64,000 nt of DNA from Bin87 sp965116785 (GTDB lineage Bacteria > Chloroflexota > Dehalococcoidia > Lucifugimonadales > UBA3495): positions 1,860,001-1,924,000 of the forward strand of contig OZ220731.1 in the NCBI GenBank assembly GCA_965116785.1, in the 5' to 3' direction. Numbering within the stretch: the first letter of the stretch is position 1; every line of letters begins with the position of its first letter. The notes beneath the pieces were generated by a model. The model worked only from the letters and a program-made list of their open reading frames with translations. It did not search any database and was not told where the DNA came from. Both the position numbers and the translations under genes were made by a program. This document shows positions 9,237 to 18,121 of the stretch, one piece after another.

Positions 9237-9629
9237 ATCACCTTCTTTGCGGATGAAAACCTGGGAAGGCGAGTGTTCCCAGGCCCGCTCATCGCTGCGG
9301 GCGTCAACGTGAAGATATTCCTCGACCACTTCCCGCCAGGGACGCCGGATGCAGACTGGATACCGCCTGTGGCGCAAAACGGATGGATCACACTGACTAA
9401 CGATGTGCGACTGCGCTACAATTCAAATGAAAGAGAGGCCATTGCAGAGTCGAACGCTGCGATAATTATTCTAGCTAGTGACTACACACACCATCGGCTA
9501 GCCGAGAATTTCCTGGCCGCCCGTGAGTTGATCGTCCACTTTTTGCTCTCCAACGAGCCCCCATTCATCGCACGCCTCTACCGCGATCGCATCGAAATGT
9601 GGTTGAGCCGCGACGACCTGACCCCCTGA
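9237..9629 (+). CDS. VapC45-like PIN-domain toxin with no canonical start codon at the expected place
   Basis: The frame is open from 9204 to the TGA at 9627-9629. The conserved family N-terminus TFFADENLGRRVFPG lies at 9240-9284 and carries the first PIN acidic residue, but there is no ATG, GTG or TTG upstream of it in frame. The codon where the family's Met is expected is ATC (9237-9239), one base after the antitoxin TGA. The first canonical start, GTG at 9273, would remove ADEN. The rest is intact: FLDHFPPGTPDADWIP, GWITLTNDVRLR and a C-terminal helical part. Either translation starts at a near-cognate codon, or the toxin has been disabled by an ATG-to-ATC change. Confidence 0.7.
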   Translation: MTFFADENLGRRVFPGPLIAAGVNVKIFLDHFPPGTPDADWIPPVAQNGWITLTNDVRLRYNSNEREAIAESNAAIIILASDYTHHRLAENFLAARELIVHFLLSNEPPFIARLYRDRIEMWLSRDDLTP

Positions 9630-9659
9630 CCCAATCCGAACCTCCGGGCGGCCAGATAC

Positions 9660-10769
9660 CTAACCCACAAACAAATCTTCCGGCAAGAACGCCGACACCA
9701 CGAAGTTGGGCACGTCCACCACGTTGCTCACCTTCAGGTCGACCGCCACGCTGCAGATCACGTAGGCCTGGTTGCGGGAGAAGCCGCGCTCCTGCAGCAG
9801 GTCGATCATGTTCAGGATGGCGTTGCGGCAGGCCAGGGTCAGGTTTTCGCCCTCGTTCACTCCGTCGTCCCTGACCGGCATGCCCATGGTGGCGATGAAC
9901 CGGCGCGGCGCCGCCCATTCCGGCGCGATGTAGTAGTCCTCTCGGCTGAACCGGGGCCAGCGGATGTTGTGACGCTCCGCCTCGCCCTTCAGGACTCGGA
10001 ACCGGACCGTGCACGTAGCGCCCATCTCCACAGCCGTCACGCATACTTCCCCGTCGCCCTGCGCGAAGTGGCCGTCCCCGGTAGAGAACAACGCGCCGTC
10101 GACGGCCACCGGCAACAACAACTTCGATCCGGTGGACAGCTGCTTCACGTCGAAGTTGCCCCCATTTTCCCGCGGCGGCAGCGTGCGGATCCCATGGGTT
10201 GCGCCGGCGCCGTTGATCGGCACCGAGCCTGCCACGTCGGGCGGCAGGGCCACGCCACCCCGAGTCGCCAACTCCGCCTCCCGGCGGGTCCATTCCTCGA
10301 GTTGAGCGTGCGACGGCGCGACACCGGACACGCCCATGAATGACGCCCCGGGCACGCGAATCCCCGGTATCTGATCCGACGTGGCGTAGCCGTCAGCGAC
10401 GTTCCAGTGCACCATAAACGGGTCGGTGAACACGTCCCGCAGGAAACCGAAGCCGGGGAAGATCACGCTGAATGCGTACGGTTGCGGCTGGATGTCCACG
10501 AACTCCACTTCGAGCAGGTCGCCCGGCGCCGCTCCTTTGACCGCCACGGGGCCAGTGAGCGGATGGATAACGCCGGCGTCCATGCTACCGAAATCGACCT
10601 CGGTGACGCCGGGCCGCATCTGGCCGTCGAAGGCGTCCCGTGTTTCGATCACCACCTCCTCGCCCTCATCGACCTCGATGACGGGCGGGATGTCCGGGTG
10701 CCAGCGGTTATGGCCCGTGTTAGACTCCTCGCGCAGCGGCCTGCTGCGATCGATCGTGATGCTCTGCAT
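9660..10769 (-). CDS. Acetamidase/formamidase family amidohydrolase
   Basis: Hydrolyses formamide or short amides to acid and ammonia. The protein has 369 residues from the ATG at 10769, which has GGAGGGA 8 bases upstream; the longer open frame to 10955 overlaps a divergent gene and lacks family features. Typical segments are HNRWHPDIPPVIEVDEGEEV, GPVAVKGAAPGDLLEVEF, HGIRTLPPRENGGNFD and GDGHFAQGDGEVCVTAVE (acetamidase/formamidase family pattern). It is divergent from the SnoaL-like gene. Released ammonium could feed the glutamate synthase encoded elsewhere in this window, but nothing shows direct coupling. Confidence 0.92.
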   Translation of the reverse strand: MQSITIDRSRPLREESNTGHNRWHPDIPPVIEVDEGEEVVIETRDAFDGQMRPGVTEVDFGSMDAGVIHPLTGPVAVKGAAPGDLLEVEFVDIQPQPYAFSVIFPGFGFLRDVFTDPFMVHWNVADGYATSDQIPGIRVPGASFMGVSGVAPSHAQLEEWTRREAELATRGGVALPPDVAGSVPINGAGATHGIRTLPPRENGGNFDVKQLSTGSKLLLPVAVDGALFSTGDGHFAQGDGEVCVTAVEMGATCTVRFRVLKGEAERHNIRWPRFSREDYYIAPEWAAPRRFIATMGMPVRDDGVNEGENLTLACRNAILNMIDLLQERGFSRNQAYVICSVAVDLKVSNVVDVPNFVVSAFLPEDLFVG

Positions 10770-10872
10770 GAAACTGTCCCTCCGCGGCCGCGCCTTCTGC
10801 CCGCAGCCGCCTGCCGGGATGCTATCGGCAGCCCCCGAGGGTGTCAAGAAATCAACTAGAGGAGGAGCCGCC

Positions 10873-11289
10873 ATGTCCTCGTCCAACCAGAACCCCGACC
10901 TTATCGCCGCGAACCTGGCCGCCGTCGAGGCCCACTTCCATTCGGAAGCCACCAACGAGGTGGAGGCTGCCCTGGATCTCTACACCGACGACGTTGTCTG
11001 GGAGGCGCCCGCCCGCGGCCTCCGGTTCGAGGGGAAGCGCGCCGTGGCCGACAACTACACCACGATGTTCGCCAAGATGGAAGATGTGGAGTTCGAGAAC
11101 CTCCAGCGCTTTGCCACCGAGGATCGGGTGGTGGACGACAGTGTAGTCCGGTTCCGTCTCACCGGCGAAGGTTACCTGCCCCTGTCACCGGGCACGCAGG
11201 TACAGATGAGACTCGTGCACATCTTCGAGATGCGCGACGGCCTCATCAGCAAGGAGATCGGGTACGAGATGTGGAGCGCGGCGGGCTGA
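10873..11289 (+). CDS. SnoaL/NTF2-like (ketosteroid isomerase-fold) protein
   Basis: A 138-residue protein from the ATG at 10873, with GGAGGAG 8 bases upstream. The pattern of an N-terminal helix (AAVEAHFHSEATNEVEAALDLYTDDVVWEAP), then GKRAVADNYTTMF and curved strands ending in HIFEMRDGLISKEIGYE, is that of the SnoaL-like cone-shaped fold. Such proteins isomerise, hydrate or merely bind small hydrophobic metabolites; the reaction is not predictable here. It precedes the MBL-fold gene by 56 bases. Confidence 0.82.
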   Translation: MSSSNQNPDLIAANLAAVEAHFHSEATNEVEAALDLYTDDVVWEAPARGLRFEGKRAVADNYTTMFAKMEDVEFENLQRFATEDRVVDDSVVRFRLTGEGYLPLSPGTQVQMRLVHIFEMRDGLISKEIGYEMWSAAG

Positions 11290-11345
11290 CTCCAGCCTGA
11301 CGGTTCTGTGATTTAGCGGTCAGTCCTTCCCCGGTTGCAGCAACG

Positions 11346-12044
11346 ATGAGGCTGACGTACTTCGGCCATTGCGCCTTCCGATGGGAAACACCGGGTGGTG
11401 TCACGGCCTTAGCCGACCCGTATCGCAACCAGGCCGACCGCTACTGGTTCACCCGGCTGTTCCCAACGGTCCACTGTGACCTTGGACTGATCACCCACGC
11501 CCACTTCGACCATGACGCCGTGGACCGCCTGCCCGAGGCTGCGTCGGTCCTCAGGATGCCCGGCGAGTTCGCCACCGGAGATCTGCAGATTCGCGGCGTC
11601 CAGGACTTGCATTCCGGCGCATCACGCCTGCGCGATTTTCCCAACGTGATGTTCCGGTTGGACGCGGGCGGCGTCAGCTTCCTGCACATCGGCGATAACC
11701 GGGTCGAATGGCCGCCGGAAGTCGTCTCAGCGATCGGCGATGTCGACGTGCTGCTGGTCACCGTGGACGACTCGAACCACCTGCTCACCTACGAACAGGT
11801 GGACGCGTTGGTCCAGCAGCTACAGCCCCGCGTTGTTATCCCCATGCACTACGCCATTCCCGGCCTGACCGCCGCCGAATGCGAACTGCTGCCACCGGAC
11901 GGATGGCTCGCCCGTCAATCCAGGGTCCGCTGCCTTGAAATCGACCGGGTCGAGTTCAGCGCAGACCAACTGCCCGCCCATACGGAAGTTTGGATGTTTC
12001 AGCCGGCATCTGCGTCGCTGAATGCTCCGGAGGCTGGGCGGTGA
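11346..12044 (+). CDS. Metallo-beta-lactamase-fold hydrolase (UlaG-like)
   Basis: A 232-residue protein. The zinc-binding motif THAHFDHD (about 51-58) gives HxHxDH; LHIGDN and PMHYAIPG supply later metal-binding positions of the MBL fold. The N-terminus MRLTYFGHCAFRWET is typical of the lactamase_B_3/UlaG-like subfamily, which acts on phosphodiester or lactone bonds. The substrate is unknown. It follows the SnoaL-like gene on the same strand and ends 76 bases before a convergent DUF35 gene, with a terminator hairpin between. Confidence 0.88.
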   Translation: MRLTYFGHCAFRWETPGGVTALADPYRNQADRYWFTRLFPTVHCDLGLITHAHFDHDAVDRLPEAASVLRMPGEFATGDLQIRGVQDLHSGASRLRDFPNVMFRLDAGGVSFLHIGDNRVEWPPEVVSAIGDVDVLLVTVDDSNHLLTYEQVDALVQQLQPRVVIPMHYAIPGLTAAECELLPPDGWLARQSRVRCLEIDRVEFSADQLPAHTEVWMFQPASASLNAPEAGR

Positions 12045-12070
12045 GCACGGCTTCGGTGTGAACCGAAAAC

Positions 12071-12092
12071 GGGGCGACGCCTTCGTCGCCCC
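12071..12092 (-). terminator. Rho-independent terminator between convergent genes
   Basis: GGGGCGAC and GTCGCCCC form an 8-base-pair stem around a 6-base loop. On the minus strand it is followed by GTTTTC, so it best serves the thiolase-DUF35 unit; it may also end the plus-strand MBL transcript. Confidence 0.7.
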
Positions 12093-12119
12093 GGCATCGC
12101 TGGAGATACGCTCCAGTGA

Positions 12120-12632
12120 TCAGGCTTCGGGGACCTGGTGGGCCCAGGTGAACCCCTGATCCGGCTCGTCGATCAGTTTCCACTGCGGCAGCATGAAGCC
12201 ATCTTCCACCGGCTGGAAGACCACTTCCACCCGTTTGCCGATGCCGACGTTCTCTTCCTTCTCCATGTTGAAGTCGGCGTCGACCAGGTTGCCGGTGATA
12301 CGCAGTCCGTCGAACTCGGTCGGCTGTCCGCGTTGCTCGTCAAGCTCCACCAGCACGATGGAAAAGGGCGTTGACTCGCGAAAAGCGGGAATTACGGTGT
12401 GCGCCACCACCTGATAGGAGTATATGGTGCCCTTGCCCGACACCTGCTGCCACTCCCAGTTCAGCGACGTGCACCACGGGCAACCCGGCCCGGGCTCCCC
12501 GCGCAGCAACCCGCAGTCAGCGCACTTCTTGACCACGAGGCGTCCCTCGGCGGCGGCTGCAAAATAGCCCTTGTACTCAGAATCGTTTTCGGGGATGCTC
12601 AGCGTGATGCCCCGGTAGGTGTAGTTTGGCAT
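12120..12632 (-). CDS. DUF35 OB-fold/zinc-ribbon protein, thiolase partner
   Basis: A 170-residue protein. The N-terminal zinc ribbon has CADC and CPWC; the C-terminal half is an OB-fold (GKGTIYSYQVVAHTVIPAF, PFSIVLVELDE, GLRITGNLVD). DUF35 proteins such as ChsH2 bind acyl-CoA and pair with thiolase-like proteins. The gene lies 22 bases downstream of such a thiolase, which supports a two-subunit complex. Likely role: acyl-CoA condensation or retro-aldol cleavage. Confidence 0.9.
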   Translation of the reverse strand: MPNYTYRGITLSIPENDSEYKGYFAAAAEGRLVVKKCADCGLLRGEPGPGCPWCTSLNWEWQQVSGKGTIYSYQVVAHTVIPAFRESTPFSIVLVELDEQRGQPTEFDGLRITGNLVDADFNMEKEENVGIGKRVEVVFQPVEDGFMLPQWKLIDEPDQGFTWAHQVPEA

Positions 12633-12654
12633 GGTATCCCTCCCTGTTCGGCGT

Positions 12655-13884
12655 CTAGCTGAGCACGTTGCCCATGATCAGGGAACTGCCGACCGCCGGC
12701 GTTCCCCAACCCATGTTCATGCTGATCTTGGCGTCCTTCACCTGGCGGCAACCTCCTTCGGCGTAGTCGTAGGTGTGGTCGCCTTCCAAAGCGCCCGGGC
12801 AGTAGTCATCGACAGTGCCCCGTAACTGCCGCACGTTCTCGATGACCATGTTCATGCCGTGGGTGTAGCCCTCGCAGAGGTGGCCGCCGCTGAGGTTGTT
12901 GGGCCGCTTGCCGCCGAGGTTGATGATGCCGCTGGTCACGTAGTCCTTGCCCTCGCCCTTCTCGCACCAGCCGTAGTCCTCAAACTGCAGCAGCACGGTA
13001 TAGGTGAAGGCGTCGTAGCAACCGGTGATGTCGACATCCTCGTGCTTGACGCCGGCGAGGTCGAAAACGCGCGGGGCGATGTAGTGGCCGGCAACGCGCG
13101 AGATGGGTCCGTGCTGGTAGTGGAAATCTCCACCGGGCTTGGTGCCGCGACCCTGCACGCCCTTGATGTAGATCGGCTCGTGCTTCAGGTCCCTGGCCCG
13201 CTCGGCGGACGTGACGATGATGCATGTGGCGTTATCGGTTTCCAGGCAGCAGTCCAGCAGGTGCGCCACCGGCCGGATGATCCAGCGGGAGTTCATCACG
13301 TCGTCCACGGTTACCCGGTGCTTCATCAGCGCCTTGGGATTGTTGGAGGCGTGGTTCGAATGGGCCGCCTTGATGGCCGCCAGGTCCTCGCTTTTGACCC
13401 CGTACTCGGCCATGTGGCGAGTGAAGGTGTAGGCGAACTGCTGCACCGCGCTGATCAGGCCGTAGGGCCGCTTCATCAAATCGAGACCGCCGATTGGAGC
13501 CGACGCCCGCGCGCCGGTTCCGCCGATACGCACGTTGGAGTAGCCATTCATCGAGCGGAAAATGGCGACCACGTCGCACATGCCGGCCTCGATGGCTCCG
13601 ACGGCCAAACCCACCAGCGCCTCCGTTGAAGACCCGCCACCCGAGCAGTCCATGTAAAAGTTTGGCCGGATGCCCAGGTCGTACTGTATCGACGTTGACG
13701 GCGTGGAATCGCCCCCGTGGTAGCTGAGCATCCCGTCCACCTGGTCGGGCGTCAGGCCGGCGTCGTTCATCGCGTTGCGGATAGCCTCGGCGCCCAGCGC
13801 GCGGGTGGTGCGGCCCGAGGCCCGGCTGTACTCGGTTTCGCCCACCCCGACGATGCAATATTTGTCTCGTGGATTGCCTGCCAT
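12655..13884 (-). CDS. Thiolase-fold acyl-CoA protein (lipid-transfer/Ltp2-like)
   Basis: A 409-residue protein from the ATG at 13884, with GGAGGGAC 7 bases upstream. N-terminal CIVGVGETEYSRASGRT and C-terminal GGHLCEGYTHGMNMVIE match the SCP2/lipid-transfer thiolase subfamily. At the usual nucleophile position the reading is YMDCSGGGSSTEA rather than a typical CxSG, as in DUF35-associated thiolases that act as retro-aldolases (Ltp2 with ChsH2). The gene is followed after 22 bases by its DUF35 partner. The substrate is unknown; steroid-like or branched acyl-CoA side chains are possible from family knowledge. Confidence 0.87.
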   Translation of the reverse strand: MAGNPRDKYCIVGVGETEYSRASGRTTRALGAEAIRNAMNDAGLTPDQVDGMLSYHGGDSTPSTSIQYDLGIRPNFYMDCSGGGSSTEALVGLAVGAIEAGMCDVVAIFRSMNGYSNVRIGGTGARASAPIGGLDLMKRPYGLISAVQQFAYTFTRHMAEYGVKSEDLAAIKAAHSNHASNNPKALMKHRVTVDDVMNSRWIIRPVAHLLDCCLETDNATCIIVTSAERARDLKHEPIYIKGVQGRGTKPGGDFHYQHGPISRVAGHYIAPRVFDLAGVKHEDVDITGCYDAFTYTVLLQFEDYGWCEKGEGKDYVTSGIINLGGKRPNNLSGGHLCEGYTHGMNMVIENVRQLRGTVDDYCPGALEGDHTYDYAEGGCRQVKDAKISMNMGWGTPAVGSSLIMGNVLS

Positions 13885-13971
13885 ATCGTCCCTCCGGTTG
13901 GCAATGGGTAAGAAAACGCTGCGCGGAGTTGCCCGGCGCAGTCGGGCTACGCTAACACGGTGACAAAACAA

Positions 13972-13993
13972 GGGGCAACCCTGCGGTTGCCCC
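13972..13993 (-). terminator. Terminator of the trpS unit
   Basis: GGGGCAACC and GGTTGCCCC form a perfect 9-base-pair stem with a CTGC-type loop. On the minus strand TTGTTTTG follows, and on the plus strand GTTTT follows, so it may be bidirectional. It lies 50 bases after the trpS stop. Confidence 0.8.
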
Positions 13994-14042
13994 GTTTTAG
14001 ACCGGTAGGCGTTTCAAGTCCGGGTTGGCCGATGGCCTTTGC

Positions 14043-15059
<1,017 letters not shown>

Positions 15060-15083
15060 ATCGGAGACAGCCTCCCGAGTCGT

Positions 15084-17297
15084 TTATGCTCCGGCAAGAA
15101 ATCCGGCGCGGGCATTGATCTCCGCGGACAGTTCTTTACGTGCAGCCCGATGCCGGCCCAAATATTCTAGCAGGCGGTCTGCCGCAAGCGATTTACACTC
15201 GCCGCATAACAACTCACCGGCGCGGCACCGAGACTGCAGTTGCGCGTATTCTTGCGGGTTTGGCGTGGCGTAAAAAGCGTGGAGGCTGGACACAGAGCAG
15301 ACGCGCGGGTCCGGATTGCCGCCCTTTTCACGCTGCTCCTCCAATGTCCCACGACCGCCCGTATACGCCCTGCTGATACGCCGACGGATATCAGACGGGT
15401 CGTCTTCATAAGTGATGCGGCCTGGTGGCACGCGATTGGTCATTACCTCCACCGCGCCACCGGTCTGGGGGTCTTGGTAGGTGGTGAGGTTCCGTAGCGG
15501 GCGGAGGTACAGCGCCGACGGTTTTAGAAATCCGAACCGTTCGGCCACGTTCCGCGCCATCCGCACGTACACGTCGCCCCCGATGCCGTCGACCACAAGG
15601 GTACGACAGGGACCGCCAGCGTCAGGTTGCTGCACGTGCAGAATGTCGGCCAGCCTGAGCAGCGGCCGGAAGGTGTCGGTGGCGCTGTCCCGCAAACGCA
15701 GCCCCAACGCTGAGTTCAACACGCTCAACGGGATGGCCTCCCCGAGTTCAAACGCGGTCCGGACAATCGCTGGGCTATCCTGCTGCAGGTAGGCGTCGAC
15801 GCGCTCAAGGTCCAGACCGCCGCCCTCCATGGACGACAGATATTCGCGCATCAATCGCCGAGACTGTTCGAGGTCGCCGAGTTCATCGCGAAAACCGATG
15901 CTCACCTCCGCGCCCATCGCCTGAAAGTGCGCCAGTAGGCCGGCGCAAGTCCCATGGCCCAGGTGCGGCGACCCGTCGATAGGCACGGCAAGCAAAACCT
16001 TGCAACTCTGGCCGTCGGTCAGCGACTGCATGAAGATGTCGGCATCGCGGCTGCCGACGGTCATCCCGGTCTCCATGTAGGGATGCGGGGCTTCGAACCA
16101 CTCCATGAACCTGCGGCGTTGCTCCGGGTAAGCCTCGTTCAGCCCGGTGACCCGCAGCTCCTTGATGAGTTCGTTCTCGCGGGCCAACGGCTGATCGCCG
16201 GTGCGCACCACCAGGGAAGGGATCGCTATGTCGGCCTCGTCGGTGCGAGATTCCGGCGATTCCGCATCCAGTATCTGGCCGTGCAACCGGCTCAATCGCT
16301 GGGCGATGTCATTGAGGGTCCGCTCCTGCGCCTCGCGGGCGTTGGAAAGCAACAGCCTGGCAATGTCCTCCGCCGTCTCCGCGGACAGGCCCAGCTGCCG
16401 CGCCCGACGCCGCGCGCCGACGAACAGGTTTTCCTCCACCGCCGGCTTGTGGATCGTGTCGCTTTCCAGGTATTTTTCGGCGGCCACGTTGCGCGACGCT
16501 TCGATACGAGCGTGGGTTAGTTCCAGGATGCGGTCGTGGCTTCCAGAGATTATTGCGCGTTGCCGTCCCCGGTACTCCGCGTAGGGCAGTCCCCCGGCGG
16601 GCATTTCGGCGCGAACGGCGACCGGGTCCTCGCCGGTTAATAGCCTTCCCACGCCGCTTTCGATTTCCGCCACTTCGACCAATCGTCGCCAATCCGGCGG
16701 CACCAGATTGGCGGGCTGTTCGTCCAGCCACGTTGACAGCTTGGGCATGCGCTGGAAGTACATCTCCAACGCCGCTGGGATCGTCAGATGGTCGCGGAGT
16801 TGCAGCGCGGGAGCGAGGCAATCGCGACGATAATGCGCCAGATATGTTTCGCGGAAGCGGCTGACAGGCGGCGCCTCTTTCAAGTAATCGGAGTGCCTTT
16901 CAACACTCACCAGGTCCAGCAGCGCCGCATTCCGCAAAAACGTCGCGCTCATTTGGTCGTTCACGTCGCCCCATGCGCCGCTGATGGCATTCACCACGGC
17001 CGCCACGTACGACTCGGGCGCGCCCGACCCTCGCAACCACGCCGAGGCCAGCGCAGCTGATGCCTCCACCCGGTTCTCGTCCTGCGGACGACCGGACAAA
17101 TGGAGCAGTGCGGCGGTGTTTACCACCGTCGGATCCACCGCCAGGTCACATGAATCGATCAACTCGGCGGCGGTGGCCGCAATACGACGGGCTGCCGGTA
17201 GTCCTTCCGTGTCAGGGTGACCAGCGTAGATTGCCGGCAGGGATGCGGCCAGTCGGTGCCCATCAGGGATGTAGGTTTGCGGAGAGGCCATTGTCAC
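15084..17297 (-). CDS. Fusion of degenerate HD domain, chorismate-mutase-like domain and archaeal-type TrpRS-like domain
   Basis: A 737-residue soluble protein with no family I can name as a whole. Residues about 20-215 resemble an HD domain: H27, then AALLHL where LLHD is usual (D lost at 67), then ALLDL (D128). Residues about 240-335 align with AroQ chorismate mutases of the Methanocaldococcus type (DRILEL, R264, K275, E288, Q324 retained). Residues about 370-725 align with archaeal/eukaryotic TrpRS: PHLGHG (445-448), ADILHVQQPD, VRMARNVAERFGFLKPS, AYTGGRGTLEEQREKGGNPD, CRAGELLCGECK. The usual GxDQ reads GIGG (571-574) and KMSKS reads VMTNR (618-622), so aminoacylation is doubtful. The start is GTG at 17297 or ATG two codons later. 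It has its own promoter and is followed by trpS. Confidence 0.85.
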   Translation of the reverse strand: MTMASPQTYIPDGHRLAASLPAIYAGHPDTEGLPAARRIAATAAELIDSCDLAVDPTVVNTAALLHLSGRPQDENRVEASAALASAWLRGSGAPESYVAAVVNAISGAWGDVNDQMSATFLRNAALLDLVSVERHSDYLKEAPPVSRFRETYLAHYRRDCLAPALQLRDHLTIPAALEMYFQRMPKLSTWLDEQPANLVPPDWRRLVEVAEIESGVGRLLTGEDPVAVRAEMPAGGLPYAEYRGRQRAIISGSHDRILELTHARIEASRNVAAEKYLESDTIHKPAVEENLFVGARRRARQLGLSAETAEDIARLLLSNAREAQERTLNDIAQRLSRLHGQILDAESPESRTDEADIAIPSLVVRTGDQPLARENELIKELRVTGLNEAYPEQRRRFMEWFEAPHPYMETGMTVGSRDADIFMQSLTDGQSCKVLLAVPIDGSPHLGHGTCAGLLAHFQAMGAEVSIGFRDELGDLEQSRRLMREYLSSMEGGGLDLERVDAYLQQDSPAIVRTAFELGEAIPLSVLNSALGLRLRDSATDTFRPLLRLADILHVQQPDAGGPCRTLVVDGIGGDVYVRMARNVAERFGFLKPSALYLRPLRNLTTYQDPQTGGAVEVMTNRVPPGRITYEDDPSDIRRRISRAYTGGRGTLEEQREKGGNPDPRVCSVSSLHAFYATPNPQEYAQLQSRCRAGELLCGECKSLAADRLLEYLGRHRAARKELSAEINARAGFLAGA

Positions 17298-17325
17298 GGC
17301 AGGGGAAACCGGTGCAGATGGCCTA

Positions 17326-17352
17326 ATAATACCAGCAACACCGAATGGCCAA
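17326..17352 (-). promoter_or_regulatory. Predicted promoter for the fusion gene and trpS
   Basis: On the minus strand TATTAT (17331-17326) has an extended TGG just before it; TTGGCC (17352-17347) is the -35 candidate with a 15-base spacer. The expected start is about 28 bases before the ATG at 17291. Confidence 0.45.
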
Positions 17353-17369
17353 ATCCCCCGGAACGCAAA

Positions 17370-17390
17370 AGCCCGGCCGATGGCCGGGCT
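17370..17390 (-). terminator. Terminator of the gyrA unit
   Basis: AGCCCGGCC and GGCCGGGCT form a 9-base-pair stem with a 3-base loop, followed on the minus strand by TTTT. It lies 30 bases after the alpha/beta hydrolase stop and isolates the gyrA unit from the fusion-trpS unit. Confidence 0.8.
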
Positions 17391-17419
17391 GTGACGCGCT
17401 TGTCGAGTGAACTCCGCAA

Positions 17420-18109
17420 CTAAACCCTGTGATCGCCCAGCCGCTCCAGGAAACGCCCGACGGCCGCGTTGACCGCTTCCGGCTGTTCCAGGGTAACGAA
17501 GTGCCCCGAGTTGGGCACTACCGCAACCTCGGCGTCCTGCATCTCCCGGCCCAGATATTCCGCGTAGCGGACGGGGGTCATTATGTCATCCGCACCGACG
17601 ATCACCAGGGACGGCAAGGCAATATCCTTGATGCGTTCCATGACGTCGAATCTGTCGCAAGCCGACAGGTCGTTGTGCTCGACCATCGGGCCGGATTGCA
17701 GCGCGCGGGCGGCAAGCTGTGGCGCGAGATCCCGGTTGATGGCCTCGTAGTAGGCCGGCACCTCCGAGCGCCACTGGGCATCGTCCAAACAGCGGTTCAG
17801 GTAGTCGGGATGGACCCGCAGCCGCGCGCCGGTTCCGATCAGGACCAGGCCGGCCAGGTCCTCGGGGAACCGCAGGGCATAGTCCAGGGCGATCGCTCCG
17901 CCCATGGAGTGACCAAACAGGACGAAGGGCGGATATCCCTTGCCGCGGGCGTAATCCCGCAGCCAGTCCACGTACCCGCCGATACTGTCCCGTGGTTCCC
18001 CTTCCGGGTGGCCGGGCAGGTTGACGGCGTCGGCGTTTTCGAACCGCGCCGTCTGATAGTGGTAGGTCAATTCGTTCTGGCCGGAGCCATGAACCATCAC
18101 CAGTTGCAT
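17420..18109 (-). CDS. Alpha/beta hydrolase
   Basis: A 229-residue protein. MVHGSGQNE forms the oxyanion segment, LFGHSMGGAIALDYALRFPE holds the nucleophile serine elbow (GHSMGG), IVGADDIMTP supplies the acid and NSGHFVTLEQPE the histidine, so the triad is complete. It resembles esterases of the MhpC/BioH group. It lies 12 bases after gyrA and before a terminator, so it is the last gene of the gyrA unit; no functional link is evident. Confidence 0.88.
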   Translation of the reverse strand: MQLVMVHGSGQNELTYHYQTARFENADAVNLPGHPEGEPRDSIGGYVDWLRDYARGKGYPPFVLFGHSMGGAIALDYALRFPEDLAGLVLIGTGARLRVHPDYLNRCLDDAQWRSEVPAYYEAINRDLAPQLAARALQSGPMVEHNDLSACDRFDVMERIKDIALPSLVIVGADDIMTPVRYAEYLGREMQDAEVAVVPNSGHFVTLEQPEAVNAAVGRFLERLGDHRV

Positions 18110-18121
18110 CGCACCGATTCC

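Noticed and set aside
13336..13356. GGTTCGAAT-like sequence suggestive of a tRNA T-arm
   Set aside because: It lies inside the thiolase coding sequence and no acceptor or anticodon stem surrounds it. No tRNA gene was found in the window.
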